Positions 49,001 to 54,889 of a stretch of 64,000 nt of DNA are shown in pieces (the stretch's first letter is position 1; every line of letters starts with the position of its first letter). A program made the translations under genes and the position numbers. The notes below the pieces were generated by a model that did not search any database, was not told where the DNA came from, and saw nothing but the letters and a program-made list of their open reading frames with translations. This DNA is from Branchinecta lynchi. Taxonomy: Eukaryota; Arthropoda; Branchiopoda; Anostraca; Branchinectidae. The stretch is taken from assembly GCA_023053575.1 (NCBI GenBank), contig JAKZAP010000007.1, positions 25,693,464 through 25,757,463 of the forward strand. Reading direction: 5' to 3'.

Positions 49001-49472
49001 CTATGAAGTTCAAACAAATGCAACTCTGGTATAGACAGATCTACTGTAGAATGACAACAAGCTCCTAAAGTTACAATGATCAGCTTTCTATCGCAGTTTC
49101 ATCAGTTTAAGCTGAATAAATATTTATGTGCTTTAAGTCTCAAGCAGGGTCCTGCTCCAAGGTCTGACACAGTTCTGGTATTTGTGACAGATCTGTGGTC
49201 AATCTACCACCAGAAAATTGCAAAAATTCTCCTGGCATATTTGGTGAAAGTTTTCGTCTAATGGTGAGGATCAGCTCTTTAACCCTGCTTTAACCATCAT
49301 AACTGAAAGAAGGACCTTATTAGAGGAAACACCTTATCTTAGGCCTTTTCACCCAGGAAGGCCATGTCTAGGTGTGTCTAGGTGCTAATAAATCTCACTC
49401 ACCATTAAATCTGACTGCACGCACTGTTCCCTGCTTGGGATCGTGAACAGTAGCACTGTATTTCCCAGTCAT
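18743..49472 (-). CDS. WDR83: WDR83 / MORG1 WD-repeat scaffold, five coding exons over 30.7 kb
   Basis: Joined exons (49403-49472, 28163-28298, 23779-24113, 21146-21254, 18743-19004) give 912 nt: 303 residues and a stop. All introns are GT-AG and all phases agree. The protein is a WD40 propeller of about seven blades, filling nearly its whole length. Typical pieces are GSDKTLKLWNP, GSVDTSVRCWDLKSRR, HEILTGSADGRVRRYDLR, QFTKDGQGVLSSCSDSTVRL and DTHVVSGSEDGMVYFW. These match my knowledge of animal WDR83 (about 315 aa in human), which scaffolds the ERK cascade and is found with the spliceosome. The N-terminus is about ten residues shorter. Only about 3% of the locus is coding; introns 1-4 measure about 21.1, 4.0, 2.5 and 2.1 kb and are packed with repeats. 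No defect is seen. Confidence 0.93.
19470..19585 (+). repeat. Dispersed repeat R4, copy 1
   Basis: A block with 'ggggtccccgggttt', 'atggaagtagg' and 'acaggtcctttaa'. Related blocks are at 20490-20605 (inverted) and 21795-21930 (direct). It lies within intron 4. No termini were identified. Confidence 0.5.
19894..20187. mobile_element. MITE with 15-bp terminal inverted repeats
   Basis: Starts GAGCGTGTTCCACCC and ends GGGTGGAACACGCTC. It is flanked by AGT on each side, a possible 3-bp target duplication. The 294-bp interior has repeated 'gttccaacc' blocks and no coding sequence. It sits in WDR83 intron 4. A partial copy is at 2706-2876. Superfamily uncertain. Confidence 0.75.
20490..20605 (-). 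repeat. Dispersed repeat R4, copy 2 (inverted)
   Basis: Reverse complement matches 19470-19585, sharing the 'aacccggagacccc' and 'cctacttccat' blocks. Confidence 0.5.
20650..20772 (+). repeat. Dispersed repeat R5, copy 1
   Basis: The block from 'gaaaagggctgggata' to 'cacgaataatcg' matches 27720-27840 in reverse complement with scattered differences. Both copies lie in WDR83 introns. Confidence 0.6.
21146..21254 (-). CDS. WDR83: WDR83 coding exon 4
   Basis: Acceptor AG at 21256-21255, donor GTGAGT from 21145. 109 nt: completes His181, 35 codons (PITSVQFTKDGQGVLSSCSD...DSGDLLS), then two bases of codon 217. It fits exactly between exons 3 and 5 in phase and in family order. Confidence 0.92.
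21795..21930 (+). repeat. Dispersed repeat R4, copy 3
   Basis: Shares 'gggtctccgggttcaa', 'cggaagtag' and 'actggtccttta' with the other R4 copies. It lies in intron 3 of WDR83. Confidence 0.5.
22226..22382 (+). repeat. Hammerhead-motif repeat HM, monomer
   Basis: A 157-bp unit, from 'ggtttgtttccttccccg' to 'cagcttgggctc'. The centre (22269-22300) reads CTGACGA, a GC-rich stem-loop and GAAA, the two conserved boxes of a hammerhead ribozyme around a foldable stem II. Other copies: 24260-24618 and 38228-38393 (inverted pairs), and 62960-63120. Confidence 0.65.
22835..23055. repeat. Fragment of MITE family R6
   Basis: Matches 34340-34530 ('gatcctcaggaagaag', 'ccacttctgcctttcttccac', 'taccccgg...gaggccggaga' type blocks). 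The family's terminal repeats are missing here. Confidence 0.55.
23560..23768 (+). repeat. LINE 3' end with (TTGA)n tail
   Basis: An AT-rich UTR-like stretch ends 'agaataaacttga' followed by TTGA units up to about 23766, ten bases from the WDR83 exon 3 donor. The tail type fits L2/CR1 LINEs. Upstream peptide similarity is too weak to call. Confidence 0.45.
23779..24113 (-). CDS. WDR83: WDR83 coding exon 3
   Basis: Acceptor AG at 24115-24114, donor GTAAGT from 23778. 335 nt, completing Ser69, then 111 codons and the first base of codon 181. It holds three WD blades, with WDVATGNSVRKFRGH, NTVAFNEES and SADGRVRRYDLRNG. The longest exon and the strongest match to the family. Confidence 0.95.
24195..25545 (+). 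pseudogene. LINE reverse transcriptase relic, split by a 359-bp insertion
   Basis: Plus-strand pieces give the RT palm in order: AAFDSVVHSQVFLTLLDQG (ends 24259), then after the insertion a VRVKLSDG segment, RRGSVLSPLLFN, YYADDLLMIST, a thumb region and C-terminal ELEDHARSKALSGL, ending at a TGA near 25541. Stops (for example near 24735 and 25083) and frame changes make it non-functional. Its C-terminal and 3' sequence recurs at 51762-51930. It resembles the first LINE of the window but is a distinct family. It lies in WDR83 intron 2 and runs opposite to the gene. Confidence 0.8.
24260..24618. mobile_element. HM repeat as inverted dimer, 14-bp target-site duplication
   Basis: Two HM units face each other around an AT-rich centre. 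The 14-bp sequence GACCAAGGAGTTAA flanks the insertion (24246-24259 and 24619-24632), and joining the flanks restores the RT reading order of the host LINE. A long duplication points to retrotransposition-like integration. Each arm holds the CTGACGA-stem-GAAA motif or a one-base variant. Confidence 0.8.
25546..25640 (+). repeat. 3' UTR of the preceding LINE family
   Basis: Shares 'gctacaaatttttcatcggg' and preceding blocks with 51840-51930, so it marks the 3' end of that LINE. Confidence 0.6.
25828..26256. mobile_element. MITE family R6, copy with terminal inverted repeats
   Basis: The left end 'atcagatagaacctccgtct' is mirrored at the right by 'agacggaggttctattta', followed by 'gtttgttcttgat'. 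The GC-rich core includes the 'gcgctccagagcgggtcagcgc' region. There is no coding frame of note. Relatives: 26270-26550, 34077-34668 and 22835-23055. Confidence 0.7.
26270..26550 (+). repeat. Tandem partial duplication of the R6 core
   Basis: Repeats 25945-26240 in the same orientation ('catcacgtttcattacctctac' through 'gactaaagacgg'), with small indels and without the left terminus. Confidence 0.7.
27005..27150 (+). repeat. Short dispersed repeat related to 5715-5870
   Basis: Shared, diverged blocks in the same order and orientation; termini not defined. Confidence 0.35.
27720..27840 (-). repeat. Dispersed repeat R5, copy 2 (inverted)
   Basis: Reverse complement of 20650-20772 with scattered substitutions. 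Confidence 0.6.
28043..28060. repeat. Perfect 18-bp palindrome
   Basis: GACCGTGAGCTCACGGTC lies in WDR83 intron 2, about 100 bp downstream of exon 2. No known site assigned. Confidence 0.4.
28163..28298 (-). CDS. WDR83: WDR83 coding exon 2
   Basis: Acceptor AG at 28300-28299 after a T-rich tract, donor GTAGAT from 28162. 136 nt, residues 24-68 (DGNYCLTCGSDKTLKLWNP...YVGHGLEVFDAQG), ending with two bases of codon 69. First full WD blade. Confidence 0.92.
28299..29555. other. WDR83 intron 1, proximal part: no feature seen
   Basis: Short frames overlap on both strands without motifs. The minus frame at 28187-28438 is partly exon 2 read out of frame and extended into intron. Confidence 0.4.
29560..29710 (+). 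repeat. LINE 3' end with ATTGAA-type tail
   Basis: A UTR-like AT-rich stretch ends 'aagaaataaattgaactgaattgaaattgaattga', a TTGAA-type terminal repeat as in the other L2-like tails of the window. Confidence 0.6.
29711..30292 (+). repeat. Core fragment of Helentron-like family F2
   Basis: Carries F2 core words: 'gccaagtttcat', C-runs followed by 'tccaactcccccca', and 'ccggttc'. The terminal GGCACTTG hairpins are absent. Confidence 0.6.
30632..31785 (+). mobile_element. Helentron-like (HINE/pearl-type) family F1, copy A
   Basis: The left end has a hairpin-forming 'aagacc...gggtctt' pair and a 'gggatccca' palindrome. The core has about five units of roughly 140 bp, each with 'gccggattccgggcgaactac' type words. 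Then come an A/T-rich block, a GACGGAC microsatellite (31692-31720) and a terminal palindrome around 'ttttggg.ccccaaaa'. This order (5' inverted repeat, tandem core, ACGG-type microsatellite, 3' palindrome) is the known architecture of non-autonomous Helentrons. No transposase. Confidence 0.7.
31786..32952. other. Spacer between two F1 copies; local tandem repeat and C-runs
   Basis: 31786-31880 repeats a 'cggatttcggaatgaatttt' type unit about three to four times. 32590-32860 has long C-runs. A 155-codon plus frame (32206-32673) has no motifs and is not called. Confidence 0.4.
32953..33995 (+). mobile_element. Helentron-like family F1, copy B
   Basis: Begins 'ttcgatgggatcccaaaaattt', has the ~140-bp tandem core, a microsatellite at 33908-33938 and the terminal 'ttttgggatcccaaaa' near 33974-33990. 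Near-identical in layout to copy A, with one extra partial core unit around 33625. Confidence 0.7.
34077..34668. mobile_element. MITE family R6, longest copy
   Basis: The left end 'agaacaaataatcagatagaacc' is mirrored by 'ggttaaatactgattatttgttct' at the right. The 590-bp interior contains the R6 core in reverse order relative to 25828-26256, plus a segment shared with 22835-23055. Confidence 0.75.
34784..35130 (+). repeat. Left minisatellite arm, ~16-17 bp units
   Basis: More than twenty imperfect units of the type ACGTCAGTTCGCCTAC, with variants in the second half (gacataa, cacctaa). Every unit contains CGTCAGTT. The array is the inverse of the one at 41245-41666. Confidence 0.9.
35500..36545 (+). 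mobile_element. Helentron-like family F1, copy C (most diverged)
   Basis: Starts 'caggtttcgacgggatccc', has degenerate core units with 'gccggattcc' words and ends 'ggtgcgggatcccaaaaa'. The microsatellite is reduced. It lies inside the foldback-like element. Confidence 0.6.
36822..38226 (+). mobile_element. Helentron-like family F2, copy 1
   Basis: Left end: hairpin GAGCTGTAAGCTC followed by ATATGGCACTTG. Core: repeating blocks with 'gatatgcctgccaagtttcat', 'ccggaatcc', C-runs and 'tccaactcccccc'. Then comes a GACCGACAGACCGACGG microsatellite near 38150 and a terminal hairpin GGCACTTGAGCC...GCAAGTGCC. Same general layout as F1 with unrelated sequence. No coding capacity. Confidence 0.7.
38228..38393. 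repeat. HM repeat, inverted, deleted dimer
   Basis: The left part is the reverse complement of an HM end and the right part (38318-38375) is a direct HM centre with CTGACGA and the stem-loop. The box after the stem has AAAT in place of GAAA. Much of the left arm is deleted. Confidence 0.65.
38755..39684 (+). mobile_element. Helentron-like family F1, copy D
   Basis: Complete ends: 'aagaccaaaggtttcgatggg' side at the left, GACGGACGGACAGACAG microsatellite at about 39607-39632, and terminal 'ttttgggatcccaaaa' at the right. The core has about four units. An F2 copy follows within a few bases. Confidence 0.7.
39687..40908 (+). mobile_element. Helentron-like family F2, copy 2
   Basis: Left hairpin GAGCTGGAAGCTC and AATGGCACTTG, about three core units with C-runs, a reduced 'gaccgaccgacc' microsatellite near 40857, and right end 'gctgcaagtgccataaaa'. 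It abuts F1 copy D. Confidence 0.7.
41245..41666 (-). repeat. Right minisatellite arm, inverse of the left
   Basis: Units of the type AACTGACGTTTATGTC and AACTGACGTGTAGGC, i.e. reverse complements of the left arm units. About twenty-five copies, irregular near the centre. Confidence 0.9.
41681..42231. other. WDR83 intron 1: no feature seen
   Basis: Unique-looking sequence between the foldback-like element and a G-run repeat; no frames or inverted termini. Confidence 0.4.
42232..42530 (-). repeat. Diverged relative of the MITE at 48277-48640
   Basis: Shares in inverted orientation the 'ctagccaaaa.tgt', G-run, 'caaggtattt.ctg.ctggc' block and the irregular 'aaaacgactattttt' units. Clean termini were not found. 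Confidence 0.55.
42600..42772 (+). repeat. LINE 3' end with TGAAC-type tail
   Basis: A UTR-like block ends 'ttattaataaacccattgaactgaactgaac', the same tail class as at 29690-29710. Confidence 0.6.
42984..45288 (+). mobile_element. Helentron-like family F2, copy 3 (longest)
   Basis: Left end 'agagctacgaggtcatatggcacttg', right hairpin GGCACTTGAGTAAGCTCAAGTGCC. The core shows a clear period of about 425 bp (anchor 'atgcctgccaagtttcat' near 43865, 44283, 44704 and 45149), with several C-runs per unit. A 'gaccgacagaccaactgacggac' type microsatellite precedes the end. Confidence 0.7.
45770..46230 (+). pseudogene. LINE 3' end: RT C-terminus and (TTA)n tail
   Basis: The frame from 45770 ends at a TAG (45989-45991). 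The peptide KFGKWLCKFNRFESNTRMM fits the C-terminal block seen in other LINEs here (compare KYLKFLLRLPLYTRNTYL). A 3' UTR follows, ending 'ggcggaataaaagcttattatt' with TTA units to about 46225. 5'-truncated. Confidence 0.55.
46725..46870 (-). repeat. Left arm of an inverted repeat flanking a hAT-like MITE
   Basis: Its reverse complement matches 48205-48270 ('agccagattggcagaaacccc') and, beyond the 364-bp insertion, 48649-48715 ('tactggg..aaacctcag'). The two arms bracket the element at 46931-48184. Confidence 0.7.
46931..48184. mobile_element. hAT-like element, second copy, opposite orientation, 8-bp TSD
   Basis: The right end ...CTTGCGACGCCCCTG and left CAGACCCCCCCACC are flanked by a perfect GACCTAGG duplication (46923-46930, 48185-48192). 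The interior matches 11484-12853 inverted, with the same 'accgaat' words. The left terminus is eroded relative to the first copy. It lies in WDR83 intron 1. Confidence 0.88.
48277..48640. mobile_element. 364-bp hAT-like MITE, perfect 8-bp TSD
   Basis: Ends CAGGGGGTTT and AAACCTCTG, flanked by CCCACAGA (48269-48276 and 48641-48648). The interior is repeated 'acaacagattttttct' type units and a G/C-run. It interrupts the right arm of the inverted repeat at 48205-48715, so it arrived later than that repeat. Confidence 0.82.
48801..49028. mobile_element. 228-bp MITE with ~35-bp terminal inverted repeats
   Basis: The left end CTGAGTTGCGTTTATTTGAA continues into 'gttcatagtacagcgg' and is mirrored at 48983-49028. 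Near-matching 8-bp flanks are GTACAGAC and GTATAGAC. hAT-like by duplication length. It lies about 370 bp downstream of the exon 1 donor. Confidence 0.8.
49403..49472 (-). CDS. WDR83: WDR83 coding exon 1
   Basis: ATG at 49472-49470 and donor GTGAGT starting at 49402. It encodes residues 1-23 (ends KQGTVRAVRFN) plus the first base of codon 24. An in-frame TGA sits directly 5' of the ATG, so the protein cannot start farther up in this exon. That TGA closes a three-codon upstream ORF (49484-49473) that abuts the start. Confidence 0.85.
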
Positions 49473-49605
49473 TCAAATTTCCATTGTAATTTCTTTGTTC
49501 TATCTTTTGGAAATTGGCAGTTTTGCACTTTTTTTTTGAGGAATTGCCGAATTGAAGCAGTGTTGCCTCATTAAAAACATTTAGAGAGTAACTTTTGGCC
49601 CAAAA

Positions 49606-49745
49606 CAGAGTTGCGTTTTATTTAAAGTTCATAGTATAGCGGAAGCGGATGGCGAACTGTAAATAGTCGTTTTATTCATGGCGGACTTCAGAAGGTACGC
49701 TGAAATGTTCTCTGCCCCACCCAGCGTACAAACTAGGGGGACATT
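49606..49745. repeat. Partial copy of the same MITE upstream of WDR83 exon 1
   Basis: Contains the left terminal block 'agagttgcgttttatttaaagttcatagta' (two pieces of the TIR) and internal sequence. It starts about 135 bp upstream of the WDR83 ATG, i.e. in the presumed 5' UTR or promoter zone. Confidence 0.6.
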
Positions 49746-49931
49746 TTTGAGCTATCTCCCGTTCAACTTGGACAATGAACAGCTGTTTTGGCGAGGACAG
49801 AGTTGAACTGGAAATGGAAAATTTACGTTTTCATGCTAACTGGTGGAAGGGTTGACGGCCCGTTGAGCTGGATACCTCGGAAAAGTTCTAGTTCGCTCAG
49901 GGAGCACAGCACATCTCAACTGCCGATAGGA

Positions 49932-51087
49932 ACAAGACCAAAGGTGTCGATGGGATCCCAAATCTAATATTTGATTCGGACAATCGAGTCTTGTCTTCGC
50001 CAGATCCAGTCTTGGACAGGCTAATCATCAGAGAAAACCAAGTTCAGATATACCTCTATAAGCCATATCTATTTCGACGATACTGACCGAGACTTCCTGC
50101 CGATTTACGAGCGGACTACTAGTCCATCAAAAAAAAAAAAAAATACAGAAACAAAACCAGCGTACCTCCTTACCCTATAAAGAACATCTAATCAACTTTG
50201 AATAAAAGTTTGACTTAAAAAAAATCCGGTTACAACCGGATTCAGGAATAATTATATGTCCGGGTAAAAAACAATTGTCATAAACCGACTCAGCCTCTCT
50301 TCTTACTCCTTAATCTGTCATCTAATCGAACTTTGGCTTTTAACAAATTTTTCGGTTTTGGCCGGATTCCGGGCGAACTAGTTGTCCAGCGAGAAAATGA
50401 TTTTCACCATCGTGTTCGGTATGTCTTTTTACCCATAAATCAAACATTTAATCAACTTCAGATTAAACTTTTACTTTTAACCAACTTTCGGGTTTTCGCC
50501 GGATTCCGGGCGAACTACATGTCCGGATAGAAAATTGTTTTCACATAAATGTTCAACATGTCTTCTTTCCCTAGATCGAACATCTAATTAACTCGAAATA
50601 AAACTTCTAATTTTAACAAACTTTCCGGTTTCGGCCGGATTCCGGGCGAACTACTTGTCCGTCGAGAAAATGGTTTTCACCATCGTCTTCAGCATGTCTT
50701 CCTACCCCTATTTCAAATAAAACTTTTACTTTTAACAAACTTTCCGGTTTTGGCCGGATTCCGGGCGAACTACTCGTCCGATGACAAAATAGTTTTCACC
50801 TTCATGCTCAGCATGTATTCTTACCCCATAATCGACTATCACATTAGCTGTTTCATAATATTTTGTTTGCCCCTTAATTTGAACCCCCTCCCCCACCCCT
50901 AAATGTAAGGCTACAAAGCCTATCTATGAACTTGACTGGTCCGACGACGCAACGAATCCTCACACCAAGTTTCATCAAAATATCTCATTCCCTTCGAGAG
51001 TGATCGTGCTTACAGACGGACGGACGGACGGACAACTTTTGCGATGTCATAGGTATCCCTCCACTTACGTTTTGGGATCCCAAAAAG
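49932..51087 (+). mobile_element. Helentron-like family F1, copy E
   Basis: Complete: left 'aagaccaaaggtgtcgatggg' side, about six core units, (GGAC)n at 51017-51032 and terminal 'ttttgggatcccaaaaa'. It has the highest unit count among the F1 copies. It lies just upstream of WDR83. Confidence 0.7.
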
Positions 51088-51347
51088 CAGCACCAGTCAG
51101 ATTCACCATCTTTTGCAGTAAAGTATGTCTTGAGTGAAAACGAAAGAACCAAGACCAAAATTATGAGGCAAAGGGTCTACTAGTCACTAAACTGGAAGAA
51201 TTGTTTATAAGGCTGCCACTTTTACTTTGGTACTTTGTGTTTCTGGCTCTACAGTAGCCTACACCATAGCCTAGTGGAAATTCGTGGATAGGCAATTGTT
51301 CACCTGCTAGGCTGTGCATTAGGATGGTCAGGGCACGGTTTAAATTT

Positions 51348-51385
51348 ATACTTACCTGGCTGGAAAGCTGCCTTGATCAACAAGG
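51348..51385 (+). pseudogene. U1 snRNA 5' portion (interrupted relic)
   Basis: Begins ATACTTACCTGGC, the exact 5' end of U1 snRNA that pairs with 5' splice sites, and continues into a stem-loop I-like 'ttgatcaacaagg' segment. The rest of U1 is displaced about 545 bp downstream (51931-52056) in the same orientation. Confidence 0.65.
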
Positions 51386-51521
51386 ACCCAATGAAAAATT
51401 TATCTCAAAATAGTACTAGGCTATGGAGTAGTACGAAAAAGCTGCATGCAGTACTAACAATGCTACTACATGCTTTTACTTCAAGGCTACCGTGTTACTG
51501 CATAGGCTACTACTGCTATAT

Positions 51522-51755
51522 TAAGTCCGGTCTTCACCTCCCAGAACTTCCGGAATCTGGGCTTCCAGATTATTCTTTGATGTCTTCTGTAAATTGCATC
51601 TGTAATATGAACGGGTCAAAAAGTATAACAAAATAATCCGGAAAAAAGCTTTTGAACTTTCAGATTTCCGGATTTTTTAAGTATCACATAAGAAATACAA
51701 AAAAATCTCGGAAAATCTGGGGACCCAGATTCCGGAAGGTGAAGACCGGATTTTA
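51522..51755. mobile_element. MITE with TAAGTCCGGTCTTCACC termini
   Basis: The left terminal block is mirrored at 51737-51755, and CTATAT is present on both sides as a probable short target duplication. 'ccggaatctgg' is shared by both arms. It is inserted next to a LINE 3' fragment. Confidence 0.75.
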
Positions 51756-51761
51756 CCTATA

Positions 51762-51930
51762 TTAGCAAGACTGGATGCTACTATGGCAAGACAGGATACT
51801 ACTACATAAGATTGGACCAGTCTGAGGCACATTTAATGATGTTATTATTTGGTATTACATTGTGATTGTATTAAATGCAACGTTTTTGTACTACTAGTTT
51901 ACTACCCATGCTACAAATTTTTCATCGGGG
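51762..51930 (+). pseudogene. 3' fragment of the LINE family at 24195-25640
   Basis: Matches 25470-25640: 'ttagcaagactggatgctac' (LARLDAT in the protein), then UTR blocks and 'gctacaaatttttcatcggg'. It lies inside the interrupted U1 sequence. Confidence 0.7.
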
Positions 51931-52056
51931 AGGCGCTCCCAGGGCGAGGCCTTTCCATTGCACTTAGGTTAGGTTGACCCCTGCCATTGCCCCAAATATG
52001 GGCAACTTGACAGAATAATTTTTTGTTAGTGTGGGGCTGCGTTGGTACGGCCCCTC
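51931..52056 (+). pseudogene. U1 snRNA 3' portion with Sm-site and stem-loop IV remnants
   Basis: 'cccagggcgaggc', 'tccattgcact', 'gttgacccctgc', 'ccccaaat.tggg', an Sm-like 'ataattttttg' and a terminal hairpin 'gggg.ctgcgtt...cggcccc' occur in exact U1 order and spacing. Substitutions, including in the Sm site, and separation from the 5' portion indicate a non-functional copy. Confidence 0.8.
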
Positions 52057-52342
52057 AAATCAAATCTGATCAAGAGCAGCAAATTTTTTGAATTTGTGTA
52101 AGAAAAGACAAGAAGACTTCTCGTTTCCAAATAATGTGCCCCGACCACCCTGATCTTATCATTCTGGATCAGGATTCAGGAAGGTATCAATGAGACAGTG
52201 ACATTAGTATTTCCACTTATCCTGTATCACATCCAGCATTACTATAGACTATACTCTATTTTCAAGTCAAAGGAAAAAGTTCAAGTCAAAGGTCGAAGGA
52301 AACTGCAAAAGGAACTGAGGGGTAGGTACACTAAACCAAAGA

Positions 52343-53432
52343 ATGAAATGGGCTCTTGTTGGGGATATCAACACTGATCTTCTGACTTCCTCTGTACGGA
52401 CTGATTTATTTTTTGATTCTTTACCGGTAGCTCACAGTCTCATTGAGAGATCTCTACCCTTTTCATATATACATAATCGTGGCGCTAATGTTTCCAACCT
52501 TGATCATTTGATTGTTTCTGAAACATGTCTTATTGACGGTATTGTTGAGGTTGATGAGGAGAAAATTGAGGACGACCATCTGCCTCGTCTTTCTGTTTTG
52601 TTGTCGCTGTTTCTCGAATCAGTTGTCCAGATCTCAAGAAGGCCTGGATCCAAAAGCGTAACTGGAACCGTGTAGATGCTGTGCTCTACATTTCTACGTT
52701 AACTAATCTTCTCTCGCTTTTAAAAGTTCCTTTTCACCTTCATCAGACTGGTATAGCAGCTACTACTTCGTCCGTTGATATTAATTGTTATTATAACGAG
52801 CTTGTCCATTGCTTGAAATTGACAGCCGATACTGCTGTACCGACTGAGAGAATTCGAGTTGGTACAAGGAAACCTATTTGGAAAGTCAGTCCTGAAGTTA
52901 AGAAGGCAAAAAACACGGCAAAATTTTGGCTAAAAATCTGGATTGCTTGTGGACGTCCAGGGAATGCTACTGTCTTTAATCTAAAAGCTAAAACGAAGCG
53001 TGAATACAAATATTCACTTAAACATAGTCGTTTGAATGGCTTAGATGCTCCTAGTGACAAAAAAGCGTGGCAAAAGGTCCTTCGTACAGATAAAGGTTCA
53101 GCTGTACCTTCTTCCACGCTAACGATGGCTGACTGGACCCAGTGGTCTATTCAGTGGTTGCAAAAACCAGATTCAGCAGCACTTCGAAAATTTACTTCTT
53201 AAATACCTACCAAAGAAGATATTTCAACCTTCTGTTTTTCCCGTTACTTCTTCTTCCATCGAAATGCTTTCCGAAAATTAAGAAGAACTGGTTCTACAGA
53301 TTCTGATGGCCTTAGTGCCGATTTTTTCAAAACTGAGTGTCCAGCTTCAACACAATACCTTCAGCTGCTATTTCAAATTTGTTTATGCCAGGGTTTGGTT
53401 CCGAATAGTTTCCTCTTGGGTACTATAACATC
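52343..53432 (+). pseudogene. LINE copy: endonuclease end, linker and start of RT
   Basis: 52343-52675 encodes the last part of the LINE endonuclease (GDINTD near the start, SNLDHLIVSE and a DDHLP catalytic His block). 52681-53202 encodes the linker found at the start of the window (KFWLKIWIACGRPGNATVFN, KREYKYSLKHSRLNGLDAP). The RT region then continues with shifts (FKTECPAS, VPNSFLLGTITSV) to about 53432, where an F1 fragment replaces the rest. Stops and frame changes make it inactive. It supplies the endonuclease part missing from the copy at 3-1751. Confidence 0.8.
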
Positions 53433-53643
53433 GGTGATCTGTCCCTTACTTTGAACCCTCACCCCTAAATGTAAAGCTACATAGCCCATCTACGAACTTG
53501 ACCTTAACCTTGACCCAATGAACCCTCACACCAAGTTTCACTAAAATAGCTCATTCCCTTCGAGATTACCGTGCTCACAGACAGACGGACATTTTTGCGA
53601 TGTCATAGGTATCCATCCACTTAAGTTTTGGAATCCCAAAAAC
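53433..53643 (+). repeat. 3' fragment of Helentron-like family F1
   Basis: From the 'tttgaaccctcacccctaaatgt' region (in two pieces) through a reduced microsatellite to 'ttttggaatcccaaaa'. It joins the broken LINE directly. Confidence 0.65.
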
Positions 53644-54376
53644 ACGTATATCCGTGGATACGCGTTTTCACCTTTGGAAAAAAATTTAAAGATTCAGTTA
53701 TTTATTGAGAAATTAACCAACACTCTCAGTAGGTCGACAGAATTGGATGGCATGTCTTTCCAAAAAATTTTGCGGTTCTCTGGCATGAAAGGCACAAGCT
53801 TTGTCAAAATCGCATGTTTTTTCCCAGGTTTGTCCCCTCTTACTCCGTTTACCTTTTCAGCAAGAGGATGCTTACCGTCTTCGATTACTTTGACATGCTT
53901 TTTCAGCACAAAATCTAACGACTTTTCTTCGCTATCCTGCACGCTTGCGAAGGCATGCAGTGCAATTGTTTCTCACTATTCTGGTTTGGGAGGAAAGGAA
54001 GTTTGGCGAGAGTACCGTACCGTTTGAGTTTGGAGGATAATGTGATTTAGAGCGTTAAAAAAAAAAAAGAAAAAAGAGGGAATAAATTAAACTACAGCAA
54101 GGCAGTTTGTTCTCGTGATAGCCCACCGGGAGAATTCTCGGAGGGTTAGTTCACATACCCTATCTTATTAAGCTGCCTGGTTGTAGTAAGGTGCAGGATA
54201 GAATACTATCTGGCGAGGTCTTGTACAACAGAGATGATTCATCACGCTCAAATCTCACTTGAGAAAATTGTTCGATCTTGACTCCAACCTACTTATCACC
54301 AGGGACGGAAATTTAATGGAACTCCATGGTCGAAAATCGTCTAAGCACATCCTCACAGCTTTGATATGCCACCTGC
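53644..54376. other. No gene seen
   Basis: A 117-codon plus frame (53674-54027) overlaps an 82-codon minus frame; neither shows motifs. An A-run lies at 54057-54068. Confidence 0.4.
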
Positions 54377-54750
54377 TTTTTGAGATCCCAAAATGTAAGT
54401 GGCGTAATACCTATGACATCGCAAAAGTTGTCCGTCTGTCCGTCCGTCCGTCTGTGCGAACCATAACTCTTGAAGTGAAGGAGATATTTTGATGAAACTT
54501 GGTGTGAGGATCCTATGGGTCAAGAGTAAGCTCGAGCTCGTAGATGGGCTCTGTAGCCCTACATTTAGGGGTTGGGGAGGGGGTTTAAATTAAGGGGCAA
54601 ATGAAATATTTTTAGACAGATAATGCGATAGTCGATTATGGGGTAAGAAGACATGCTTAACACGATGCTGAAAACCATTTTGTAATCGGAAAAGTAGTTC
54701 GTCCGGAATCCGGCCAAAACCGGAAAGTTTGTTAAAAGTTTATTTTTTAC
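54377..54750 (-). repeat. 3' part of Helentron-like family F1, minus strand
   Basis: On the minus strand it ends with the 'ttttgggatctcaaaa' palindrome (54377-54393), preceded by the GACGGACGGACGGACAGACGG microsatellite (split into short words here) and one core unit. Confidence 0.65.
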
Positions 54751-54889
54751 TTCCGTTTAAGCAGACGCCGATAAATTTCCTGTAATGACTCGCCAGTCAG
54801 GGGGGCTGTCATTTCCTATGCTTCTATATTGCCCGAGCCTCAGCTAGTTTCCAAAAATTCCGCTTGGGTCGAATCGGCGTTCCTGCTCA

